Shown: positions 17,452-24,581 of the stretch, piece by piece
Layout: the number at the start of each line of letters is the position of its first letter
Position numbering within the stretch: position 1 is the first letter of the stretch
Assembly: GCA_034430115.1 (NCBI GenBank)
Contig: DAOUFG010000085.1
Coordinates: forward strand, 1 to 34,896
Direction of reading: 5' to 3'
From: CAIXPS01 sp034430115
Lineage (GTDB): Bacteria > Chloroflexota > Anaerolineae > J036 > Brachytrichaceae
DNA: 34,896 bases
Program-made: the position numbers and the translations under genes
The notes under the pieces: model-generated
What the model was told of the DNA's origin: nothing
Databases searched by the model: none
The model's input: only the letters and a program-made list of their open reading frames with translations

Positions 17452-19926
17452 TCACTCGTACAACAGCACATCGCGCACGCTCAAGCGTGCAGCACGCCAG
17501 GCAGGCACGAGGCTGGCCAGTGCTGATACCACGACCACGATCAGCAGCCAGAGCAGCGCGCCAAAGGGCGAGAAAGTATCCACAAGCTGCTCGTGTAACA
17601 TCAGCGAGCCAATGGCGACGTTCAGATAGTGCGCCATTCCCAACGCGAGCACGACACCCATCCCCCAACTCAACACGCCGATGAACACGCCTTCCACGGT
17701 GATGATGCTCACCAGCGCTCCGTCTGATGCGCCGATTGCGCGCATCACGCCAATCTCGCGGATGCGCTCCAGCACGTTGATGCTCATCGTGCCCATCAGC
17801 CCCAGGCCGCCCACAATTGCGAGCAGGATGGCCATAATTACCAGGAAGGAGACGAGCAGCCCAAATTGATACTCCTGGGTCGCGCGTTCCGAACTGGTCG
17901 TGGTGGCGGAACGGGTCGGCATGCCGGCGAGCTTGAAACGGTCCTCCAATTCCTTGGCGATGCGCGTTTCGGCCTGCGCATCCGACTGATCGGTCACCAC
18001 CACCACACTATTAGCGCGCCCCGACCGGCGTGCCGCGCGACCATAGGCCGGCAGGCTCATGTAGCCGATCCGCCCGGAGAGCACACCGCGCACGATGCCA
18101 ACGACCTGCCAGTCGGACTTATGATCGTTGATCTTGAGTTGTAGCGTGCTGCCCACGTGCAGGTCGGGGTGCTCGGCGACCACGTCGCTATTGAGGACAA
18201 TGGCGTTCATGTCGTCGGGTCGCAGCCAGCGCCCCTGCAACAGGATTGGGCTGAGCAGCTTCGTCTCCGCCGGTGGCGCGACGACCTCGAAACTGCGACT
18301 TTCGCGCCCATCGGGGAACACGCGCACGGCGCTGTCGCTGCCCCACGCCTCGGCTTGCAACACGCCATTCACACCCAGCGCCTGTCGTTGCAACTGTTCG
18401 ACGTTGTAGGCGCGACCGGTGTAGACGATGACGTTGTAGTTCCAGTAACGCAGCGAATCGTCCAGCGCGCGATTCAGCGCGTCGCGCACACAAAAGACGC
18501 CCACGAAGATGGCGCCTCCCAGCGTCAATGTGCTTAACGTAAACACCAGCCGCCCCTTATGGCGGAACGTGTTGCGCAACGCCAGTCGTATCGGGCGCGA
18601 GAGCAACTGGATGCGCGCGATGAGCCGGTCCAACAGGTGCTCACCAAAGTGCCCGCTCACGCCGTAGGAATTGATCGCCTCGTAAACGGTCATCCGCGCG
18701 CCGTTTAGCACCGGGTAGAGCGAGGCAACCACGGGCACGGCCAGCCCCACCGCCACCTGCAATAAGAGAACCTGCACGGGAATGCCGTCGTTGACGATGT
18801 CGATGTTGAGCAGGCCAGCGCCATAGTGCGAGAGCGCCTGCGCGCTGATTACCCCCAGTGGCAATCCCACCCCGATCGCCAGCACGCCCAGCGCCAACAT
18901 CATCGCCAGATACATCCCGGCGATCTGATACGCCTGTGCGCCGAACGACTTCATCACGCCGACCTGGCGCACCTGTTGCGTCATCAGCGCAGCGATCACG
19001 TTGACGATCAGGAACCCGCTGGCCAGCAAAGTCAGGACGCCCAACACGCCCAGGATCAGCAACATGGCCTGCACGGCGCTATCTAGCACCGACTTGCCCG
19101 GGTCGGGGATGCGGACATTTGAGACGCTGCCGCCGTTCTTCTCCACCCGGTCCCGCACCTGCTCGGTCACGTCCTGGATGTGTTGCTTATTGAGCGCATC
19201 CTGTGAAACGACGATACCGAGCTGGTTATAGCTACGCGCAAAGCCCAACCACTCCAGCGTATCCAGTGTGATGTAGCCATAGGACGTCCCGCCCAATATT
19301 GGGGGCGGAGAAGAGAAATCATAAGCCGTGCCGGCGACGGCCAGTTCGCGGGTCGTGCCGTCCGCCAGTTCCACCGTCACCGTGTCGCCAACGGCGGCGT
19401 GCAGATCCTCCACCGCCGAACGCTCGAGAAGCATCTCACGCTTGGCGGGCGGCCAGGCACCGCTCACCGGCGTGAACTTATCAATGCGAATATCGTTGAA
19501 ATCGGGCACCGCCACCAGCGTGAGGGTGCGGAAGGTATCTCCCACACGCGCACGCACGCTCACCACGCTGCGCCCGGCCGCGTCGGCGATGCCCGGCATG
19601 CGCCGCACGGCCTTGACGAAGTCGTCATCGAAGGAGGTCGATAAGGTGGCGCTGGCGGCGCGTGTGTCGGCATACACGCGCTGTGCCTCGCGCGTGATGA
19701 CTGCCTGTGTGCCGGCAATGGTGCCGATTGCAAAAATGCCCACCGCAATGGATAGCACCACCAGCAGCGTGCGCATCTTGTTGATCCACAAATCGCGCAC
19801 CACTTTGCGCCAACGTGGGCTGATCGAGATGAGTTCCCCCCTGCTGGGAAACGCGCGACGAGCGACGTCTTGATGGGCAACTTTAAAGGGCGGTGATGCG
19901 GCAACGCGTCTCACTGAAGCAACCAA
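17452..19926 (-). CDS. FtsX/MacB-like ABC transporter permease, tandem type
   Basis: An 824-residue membrane protein with two FtsX units. The first has a helix at about 50-72 (TLLVVLSIAVGIFAIGTIAG), a periplasmic MacB-like domain (about 80-280) and helices around 290-420. The second starts near 455 with RLALRNTFRHKGRLVFTLSTLTLGGAIFVG, has another periplasmic domain (about 490-680) and ends with helices at about 690-815. Such proteins pair with a LolD-like ATPase and move lipids, lipoproteins or peptides, or transmit force. No ATPase gene is adjacent. The start is uncertain: TTG 19926 gives the longest form, GTG 19914 is an alternative, and residues 1-30 look non-conserved. Confidence 0.85.
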   Translation of the reverse strand: MVASVRRVAASPPFKVAHQDVARRAFPSRGELISISPRWRKVVRDLWINKMRTLLVVLSIAVGIFAIGTIAGTQAVITREAQRVYADTRAASATLSTSFDDDFVKAVRRMPGIADAAGRSVVSVRARVGDTFRTLTLVAVPDFNDIRIDKFTPVSGAWPPAKREMLLERSAVEDLHAAVGDTVTVELADGTTRELAVAGTAYDFSSPPPILGGTSYGYITLDTLEWLGFARSYNQLGIVVSQDALNKQHIQDVTEQVRDRVEKNGGSVSNVRIPDPGKSVLDSAVQAMLLILGVLGVLTLLASGFLIVNVIAALMTQQVRQVGVMKSFGAQAYQIAGMYLAMMLALGVLAIGVGLPLGVISAQALSHYGAGLLNIDIVNDGIPVQVLLLQVAVGLAVPVVASLYPVLNGARMTVYEAINSYGVSGHFGEHLLDRLIARIQLLSRPIRLALRNTFRHKGRLVFTLSTLTLGGAIFVGVFCVRDALNRALDDSLRYWNYNVIVYTGRAYNVEQLQRQALGVNGVLQAEAWGSDSAVRVFPDGRESRSFEVVAPPAETKLLSPILLQGRWLRPDDMNAIVLNSDVVAEHPDLHVGSTLQLKINDHKSDWQVVGIVRGVLSGRIGYMSLPAYGRAARRSGRANSVVVVTDQSDAQAETRIAKELEDRFKLAGMPTRSATTTSSERATQEYQFGLLVSFLVIMAILLAIVGGLGLMGTMSINVLERIREIGVMRAIGASDGALVSIITVEGVFIGVLSWGMGVVLALGMAHYLNVAIGSLMLHEQLVDTFSPFGALLWLLIVVVVSALASLVPAWRAARLSVRDVLLYE

Positions 19927-19952
19927 ACCATGCTCATTTTTCCCACTGCCGA

Positions 19953-19965
19953 ATCATAGCATGCC
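19953..19965. repeat. 13-bp direct repeat, left copy, flanking higBA
   Basis: ATCATAGCATGCC occurs here and again at 20791-20803 in the same orientation. The two copies bracket the toxin-antitoxin pair. Each lies just upstream of a minus-strand gene, and on that strand each contains TATGAT, a plausible -10 word. Confidence 0.45.
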
Positions 19966-20139
19966 GGCCCGCTTTCACCGGCAGATGACAAACCGGCACT
20001 CCGCCGTGCATGAATCTACCAGTGTTCACAATCGCTCGCCATGTGCATTGCAAAAAGCCACATGAACAATATGCAGGTGAAAGCATAACGACGCCGACTC
20101 CGGTATTTGGTATGGGACGTGCGGCATATTCATGAACGA

Positions 20140-20478
20140 TTATGCAGGAGAGGAAGCGATCGTTCCAGCCCTCGCATTGGTCATGCGAGGTTGAATCTTT
20201 TTCAACTCGTCTCCTTCATTTCGTTGCGCATAATACAAATCCCAACGCAACTGCAGGTTCATCCAGAAATCAGCAGACATCCGAAAATACTTCGCCAAAC
20301 GCAGTGCAGTACTCGGTGTTATACCGCGTCGCTTGTTGACGATCTCGTTAATCCGTTGATATGGCACATGGATCGCATCAGCCAACTCACGTTGCGTCAT
20401 ATTCATCGGGATCAAAAATTCTTCGAGGAGCATTTCACCCGGATGTGTTGGTGGGCGATTCGCTGGAATACGTATCAT
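20140..20478 (-). CDS. higA: HigA-type antitoxin, XRE-family DNA-binding protein
   Basis: A 112-residue protein. HPGEMLLEEFL at 12-22 is the hallmark start of HigA antitoxins. The helix-turn-helix covers about 27-65 (MTQRELADAIHVPYQRINEI then a Lys-Arg-Arg turn and TALRLAKYF). The WMNLQLRWDLYYA segment following it is also typical. It neutralises the neighbouring HigB toxin and represses the shared promoter. GGAAGTG sits before the start, 20 bp after the higB stop. The gene order toxin-then-antitoxin is the HigBA arrangement, the reverse of most other modules. Confidence 0.92.
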   Translation of the reverse strand: MIRIPANRPPTHPGEMLLEEFLIPMNMTQRELADAIHVPYQRINEIVNKRRGITPSTALRLAKYFRMSADFWMNLQLRWDLYYAQRNEGDELKKIQPRMTNARAGTIASSPA

Positions 20479-20498
20479 CTTTCACTTCCTTATCACGG

Positions 20499-20795
20499 CT
20501 AAGCGTGATAGTCCACAATTAAAACGTGCTCCGGCCCCGCATCGGACCAGACAAAACATAATCGGTACTGATCATTGATGCGAATGCTATATTGCCCTTT
20601 ACGATCCCCAGTGAGCATCTCTAATCGGTTACCAGGGGGTACACGCAACTCATCAAGAATCGTTACAGAGTCAAGTTGATCAAGCTTGCGACCAGCCACT
20701 TTCCAGAGAGATATTGGGCAAACTTTGCGTGCAGCGCTGGAATTCACGCCATTGAAAATATCTTCTGTGCCCTGATCCGCAAAGGATACGATCAT
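20499..20795 (-). CDS. higB: HigB-type mRNA interferase toxin
   Basis: A 98-residue RelE/ParE-fold toxin starting MIVSFADQGTEDIF at ATG 20795. The longer frame to 20840 is rejected because it runs through the palindromic operator region. The conserved core is visible: an ARRKL-like stretch (SLWKVAGRKLDQLD), PPGNRLEML, then GDRKGQYSIRINDQYRLCF. This matches HigB proteins that cut mRNA in the ribosome. All the expected elements are present, so it is likely functional together with higA. The module sits between a permease gene and a transporter pseudogene, a common kind of site for mobile toxin-antitoxin pairs. Confidence 0.9.
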   Translation of the reverse strand: MIVSFADQGTEDIFNGVNSSAARKVCPISLWKVAGRKLDQLDSVTILDELRVPPGNRLEMLTGDRKGQYSIRINDQYRLCFVWSDAGPEHVLIVDYHA

Positions 20796-20826
20796 AGCAT
20801 GCCATGATAACACGGATATCATGCTA
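20791..20826. promoter_or_regulatory. Palindromic operator candidate at the higB start
   Basis: ATCAT-a-GCATGC-c-ATGAT (20791-20808) is an 18-bp palindrome with one mismatched pair and overlaps the higB start codon. A second pairing, TAGCATG (20795-20801) with CATGCTA (20820-20826), is perfect. Either could be the HigA binding site for autoregulation. The first 13 bases are also the right copy of the direct repeat at 19953-19965. Confidence 0.5.
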
Positions 20827-20859
20827 GGTGGCCCCATCACTTTAGCCCACCAAGTCCAA

Positions 20860-21366
20860 CTACGCTACCGTGATGGCCGGCGTGAGCATGGTGATAATCA
20901 CGCCTGCCCTGAGGTACGCCATAAAGCTCGGTTTTATGCCCAGATACAACGCCTACTCGGCTACGATCAAATTCGCGACCGAGTTGATCAGCGTCAGATT
21001 GCCGGCCAGCGTCGAAGCCGCCGCCAGGGTCAATCAGGATTGCATCGAGTTTTGGAAGCGTGCAACCAATAGCCGAAACAGCAATACTGCCGGCACGTTG
21101 GAAATGATATTACCGAGGACGGTAGTGATCAATGCCAGCATAGCACGATCATCATACTGGCGAGTAACAGAGGGGTATTGGGGGCGATGGTGCCGGAGGC
21201 CTGGTCGAGCGATAGCACACCCGCGGCCAGCAGCGCGCCTGCGCCTACAATCGCTTCACGCGATCGAGACGCAATAACGGCACACTGCCAGCAGAAAGCG
21301 CAATAAATGTTATCAGCGCGATAATTGCAGCGGCAATCTGTTGATAAAGTGAGGGCCGAATCAGCA
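20860..21366 (-). pseudogene. Decayed C-terminal part of an ArsB/NhaD-like (SLC13-type) transporter
   Basis: No single frame is open, but the minus strand reads as consecutive pieces of one transporter in shifting frames. First come AAAIIALITFIALSAGSVPL and LLRLDR. Then, in another frame, AIVGAGALLAAGVLSLDQA. Then LITTVLGNIISNVPAVLLF. Finally AASTLAGNLTLINSVANLIV, an in-frame TAG, and FMAYLRAGVIITMLTPAI before a terminal TAG at 20860-20862. SNVPA and LAGNLTLI-S-ANLIV are the diagnostic motifs of the ArsB/NhaD/CitM ion-transporter superfamily. At least three frameshifts and one stop are needed. The N-terminal half is missing, as the fragment abuts the pfkA stop. Substrate (arsenite, Na+/H+ or dicarboxylate) cannot be told. 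Confidence 0.75.
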
Positions 21367-21368
21367 GA

Positions 21369-22340
21369 TTACTTCTCCATCATTTTCTCAAGATTTATTA
21401 GATCTTGTTTCACTTTTTCAACGGGTTTTATGACCTCGGCCAATGGCGTGCGGGCAATCTTGCCGCCCACCCAGCCGATCATCACGCCCGACTCGCCTTC
21501 GCCCAGTGCTTCCACCGCTCCTGCACCCAGGCGAGTGGCAAGGATGCGGTCATAAGCAGAGGGACTGCCGCCGCGCTGGATATGACCCAGCACGATCGTG
21601 CGCACCTCAAAGCCCAGTTCAGCCTTTTGCGCGTTCAAGAACGCTTCCAGCGCCGAGATGCCCGGCCGCCAGCCTTCCGCCACCACGATGATGCAATGCG
21701 TCTTCCCGCGAATGTAGGCTTCCTTCAGAGTCGTGCTCACGTCCTCCAATGAGATGGTCCGCTCGGGGATTAGCACCATTTCGGCGCCGCCGGCAATGCT
21801 GCTCATGATGGCCAGGTAGCCGCAGTCGCGTCCCATCGTTTCCACCAAAAAAGCGCGCTGGTGGCTGGAGGCGGTATCCTTGATTTTGTCGATGGCGTCA
21901 AGAATGGTGTTCAGCGTCGTATCCACACCAATCGTGGTATCGCTGCCGCCCAGGTCGTTATCGATGGTGCCGGGCAGGCCCACCACCTTCACGCCGCGCT
22001 CATGCAGCTTCAGCGCGCCGGTAAGGCTCCCGTTGCCACCAATCACCACCAGCCCCTCGATGCCGAAACGATTCAGGTTCCGCATCGCGTCCAGTTGCCC
22101 TTGGGGTGATGCAAACTCCGGGCTGCGGCTGGTGCCAAGGATCGTGCCGCCACGCCCGATAATGCCTCCGACCGAACGGGCGGTCATCTCTTCGACTTCC
22201 CCGCCGATCAGGCCGCTATAACCACGCCGAACTCCCATTACGCTCATGCCCATGCCCAATGCGGTGCGCACCACTGCGCGAATACACGGGTTCAGGCCGG
22301 GCCCATCCCCACCGCTTGTTAAAACTCCAATGCGTCTCAT
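21369..22340 (-). CDS. pfkA: 6-phosphofructokinase, ATP-type signature
   Basis: A 323-residue cytoplasmic enzyme phosphorylating fructose 6-phosphate in glycolysis. The start at ATG 22340 has GAGG five bases upstream and gives MRRIGVLTSGGDGPGLN; the extension to 22376 is rejected. The nucleotide loop is GGNGS (101-105) and the catalytic segment PGTIDND (123-129). Gly at the positions equivalent to E. coli 104 and 124 is the known pattern for ATP use. The Asp of the usual GGDGS is Asn here, which is less common. MGRDCGYLA and the substrate-binding GHIQRGGSPSAYDR are intact. It lies downstream of the second phosphofructokinase on the same strand with a 121-bp repeat-bearing gap. Confidence 0.9.
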   Translation of the reverse strand: MRRIGVLTSGGDGPGLNPCIRAVVRTALGMGMSVMGVRRGYSGLIGGEVEEMTARSVGGIIGRGGTILGTSRSPEFASPQGQLDAMRNLNRFGIEGLVVIGGNGSLTGALKLHERGVKVVGLPGTIDNDLGGSDTTIGVDTTLNTILDAIDKIKDTASSHQRAFLVETMGRDCGYLAIMSSIAGGAEMVLIPERTISLEDVSTTLKEAYIRGKTHCIIVVAEGWRPGISALEAFLNAQKAELGFEVRTIVLGHIQRGGSPSAYDRILATRLGAGAVEALGEGESGVMIGWVGGKIARTPLAEVIKPVEKVKQDLINLEKMMEK

Positions 22341-22359
22341 GGTTACCTCAAAAAAAAGC

Positions 22360-22426
22360 CAGTAGTCTGATGTCAATTGCCAGATCAGGAGTGCCTGAAC
22401 CTCTGACTCATGATACCTGACTACTG
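22360..22426. repeat. Inverted repeat in the gap between the two pfk genes
   Basis: CAGTAGTC (22360-22367) is perfectly inverted as GACTACTG (22419-22426). The interior is a loose repetition of CTGACT / CCTGA words. It lies just upstream of the pfkA ribosome-binding site, so it would be part of the leader or of an intercistronic hairpin. Confidence 0.5.
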
Positions 22427-22461
22427 ACTCGTGTAGAACTGAATTACGCTACGACTCTGGT

Positions 22462-23622
22462 TTAGTACAGGAACATCGGCTTCCCGTCGACGTGCCGAAC
22501 CTTCGGCAGGTAATTCTCACTATCATACAGTTCGTCAACGTCCACACGCTTCAACCCCTGCATGATCGTGGAAATTGGCACGCTGGTGTAAGTGCCGTTG
22601 CGCAACGCGACCATCCGGTTCGATGCGCCACGGCGGATGAGCAGCATTGCCATGTTGGCATAGTTCACACCCACCATCAGGTCCAAGCTGTCCGGCGCGC
22701 CGGAGCGCATCAGATAGCTGACTTGCTGATACAGAATGTCTTCGCCGGTGATCTTCTTCAACGCCTCGCCGGTGATCTGGCCAATGCCGCCCAGCTTCTT
22801 ATGACCGTAAGCATCCGCCTGCCCATATTCGACGATCTTGCCACCCAGCATTTGGGCACCTTCAGAGATGGTGACCATGCAATAGTGGCTGGGGTTGTTT
22901 TTCTTATCTTGCACACAGAAGGCGGCCAGCTTTTCCGGGTCAAAGTGAACCTCGGAAATCAGCGCGCGGTCTACGCCGGCCAGGTAAGAGGCCATCAGCG
23001 AGGTCTCACCGCTGTTGCGCCCGAACAACTCGACCACCGCGATGCGTTCGTGGCTGCCGGCGCTGGTGCGCAACTGGTGAATGAATTCCACGCTGCGGGT
23101 CACAGCCGTGGAAAAGCCGATGCAGTAATCGGTGCCGAACACGTCGTTGTCCATCGTCTTGGGGATGGCCACGATGTGGAAGCCTTCGCGATGCAGGCGC
23201 TCAGCATAGCTAAGCGTATCATCGCCGCCGATTGGGACCAGCACTTCGATGCCCAACTTATCCAACACGCTCAACACGTGCGGGGTGAAGTCGAACGGGC
23301 CCTTATCGTCGGGGTTTGTCTGTGAGCCGCGCAAAAATTCGGGCACATCCGCCGGGCGGACTTTACCGGGGTTCGTGCGGCTGGTGTGCAAAACGGTGCC
23401 GCCGGTGCGGTCGATCGTGCGCACCCGCTGTTTATCTAATGGAATAATCCATTCCGATTGGGATGCGGGGTCATCAATGTTGTAATTGAGCAAGCCGCCC
23501 CAACCACGGCGAATGCCAAAGACTTCGTAACCGTCATCAATTGCACTGTAGACGAGCGCCTTGATACATGGGTTCAAGCCCGGCACATCGCCACCACCGG
23601 TAAGAATACCTAAACGCTTCAT
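22462..23622 (-). CDS. Phosphofructokinase, pyrophosphate-type signature
   Basis: A 386-residue member of the same family, longer than the neighbour because of an insert at about 84-112. It starts MKRLGILTGGGDVPGLN. The key loops are GGDDT (132-136) and PKTMDND (154-160). Asp and Lys at the positions equivalent to E. coli 104 and 124 are the recognised signature of PPi-dependent phosphofructokinases, so it probably uses pyrophosphate and works reversibly in glycolysis and gluconeogenesis. The catalytic Asp residues of the DND motif and FGRNSG are present. GGAG (complement of about 23632-23635) lies upstream of ATG 23622. Substrate could also be sedoheptulose 7-phosphate, as for some PPi enzymes. 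Its spacing from pfkA allows co-transcription. Confidence 0.88.
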   Translation of the reverse strand: MKRLGILTGGGDVPGLNPCIKALVYSAIDDGYEVFGIRRGWGGLLNYNIDDPASQSEWIIPLDKQRVRTIDRTGGTVLHTSRTNPGKVRPADVPEFLRGSQTNPDDKGPFDFTPHVLSVLDKLGIEVLVPIGGDDTLSYAERLHREGFHIVAIPKTMDNDVFGTDYCIGFSTAVTRSVEFIHQLRTSAGSHERIAVVELFGRNSGETSLMASYLAGVDRALISEVHFDPEKLAAFCVQDKKNNPSHYCMVTISEGAQMLGGKIVEYGQADAYGHKKLGGIGQITGEALKKITGEDILYQQVSYLMRSGAPDSLDLMVGVNYANMAMLLIRRGASNRMVALRNGTYTSVPISTIMQGLKRVDVDELYDSENYLPKVRHVDGKPMFLY

Positions 23623-23839
23623 TCCTCTTAGCTCCTTGTATGTTGTATGTAGTATGTTGTGTCAATTAGGCCGGTCCGGGTTTGGGACGGCGAAACACAC
23701 TCACCAGACAAAACACCTATCTCATGGTAGGCGCGAACACACCGCCTAAGTATAGATGAGACCGCTTATCTGTACCTTACAATGGACCGACGGTCACCTG
23801 CTCGCCGGCGATAGTACCGTCAGCCGACAACCGCCAATC

Positions 23840-24559
23840 TTACGCGCTTTTTTCTTTTTTGAAGTCCACAAACCGATAGCCGATGCCGCGCTCGGTGAGG
23901 ATATATTTCGGGTGCGCCATATCCTGTTCCACCTTCTGGCGCAGGTAGGTGATGTAGAGGCGTAAATATTGCGTCTCGTCGCGATATTCCCAGCCCCACA
24001 CCTTGGAGAGCAGCGTCTCATGCGGCACCACCCAGCCGGCATTCTGCACCAGGTGATAGAGCAAGCGCCACTCCGTCGGGCGCAGCTTGATCGCTTTGCC
24101 TTCCACGATCACCTCACGCCGGTTGAAATCGATGGACAGGCGTTCATCCACCTTGATGGGCGCTTTTTCCACCTGGGCAGGCAGCTCCGCGCGCCGCACC
24201 ACGGCCTTGACGCGCGTCACCAACTCACGCGGGCTAAACGGCTTGGTGACATAATCGTCCGCACCTAGCTCCAGCCCTTTCACCTTGTCATCTTCTTCAC
24301 TCTTGGCTGTGAGCATGATCACCGGCACGCTGCTTTCCTCACGGATGGCTTTCAGGGTCTCAAAGCCATCCATCTCCGGCATCATCACGTCCAATAGCAC
24401 CGCGTCGGGCAGCAATTCGCGCACTTTTTGCACCGCTTCCAGCCCGTTTTCAGCGGATACGACCCGGAACTTCTCTAATTCCAGGTTCATGCGGATGAAG
24501 TTAATCATGCGTGGCTCGTCATCCACGACCAGGATGAGTTTTGAATCCTCGTTAGGCAT
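23840..24559 (-). CDS. OmpR/PhoB-type response regulator, orphan
   Basis: A 239-residue two-domain regulator. The receiver has the acidic pocket Asp13-Asp14, phospho-acceptor Asp57 in LLDVMM, Thr84 and Lys106 in VTKPFSP. The C-terminal winged helix (about 140-235) shows LRPTEWRLLYHL and YITYLRQKVE, followed by ILTERGIGYRF. It should bind DNA when phosphorylated. No histidine kinase is encoded nearby. I chose ATG 24559 because TATAAT lies exactly 7 bases upstream with no ribosome-binding site, the pattern of a leaderless mRNA. An in-frame ATG at 24568 would fall inside that -10 box. It diverges from an MFS transporter, a plausible target. Confidence 0.9.
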   Translation of the reverse strand: MPNEDSKLILVVDDEPRMINFIRMNLELEKFRVVSAENGLEAVQKVRELLPDAVLLDVMMPEMDGFETLKAIREESSVPVIMLTAKSEEDDKVKGLELGADDYVTKPFSPRELVTRVKAVVRRAELPAQVEKAPIKVDERLSIDFNRREVIVEGKAIKLRPTEWRLLYHLVQNAGWVVPHETLLSKVWGWEYRDETQYLRLYITYLRQKVEQDMAHPKYILTERGIGYRFVDFKKEKSA

Positions 24560-24566
24560 CGAAGTC

Positions 24567-24574
24567 ATTATAAT
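24567..24574. promoter_or_regulatory. Shared palindromic -10 of two divergent leaderless promoters
   Basis: ATTATAAT is its own complement and contains TATAAT on both strands (plus 24569-24574, minus 24572-24567). On plus, TATAAT-N7-ATG leads to the MFS start at 24582. On minus, TATAAT-N7-ATG leads to the regulator start at 24559. A fair -35 (TTGTGG, complement of 24589-24594, 16-bp spacing) exists for the regulator. None is clear for the MFS gene. Confidence 0.55.
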
Positions 24575-24581
24575 CACGCGA

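Noticed and set aside
23637..23665. TTGACA-N17-CATACA promoter for the PPi-type phosphofructokinase gene
   Set aside because: The predicted transcript would start within or after the best ribosome-binding site, the -10 is poor, and the words are part of a TTGTATG microrepeat.
24285..24581. N-terminal extension of the MFS transporter
   Set aside because: It runs antisense through the response-regulator gene, is Ser/Arg/Thr-rich and lies before the -10 box used for the gene.
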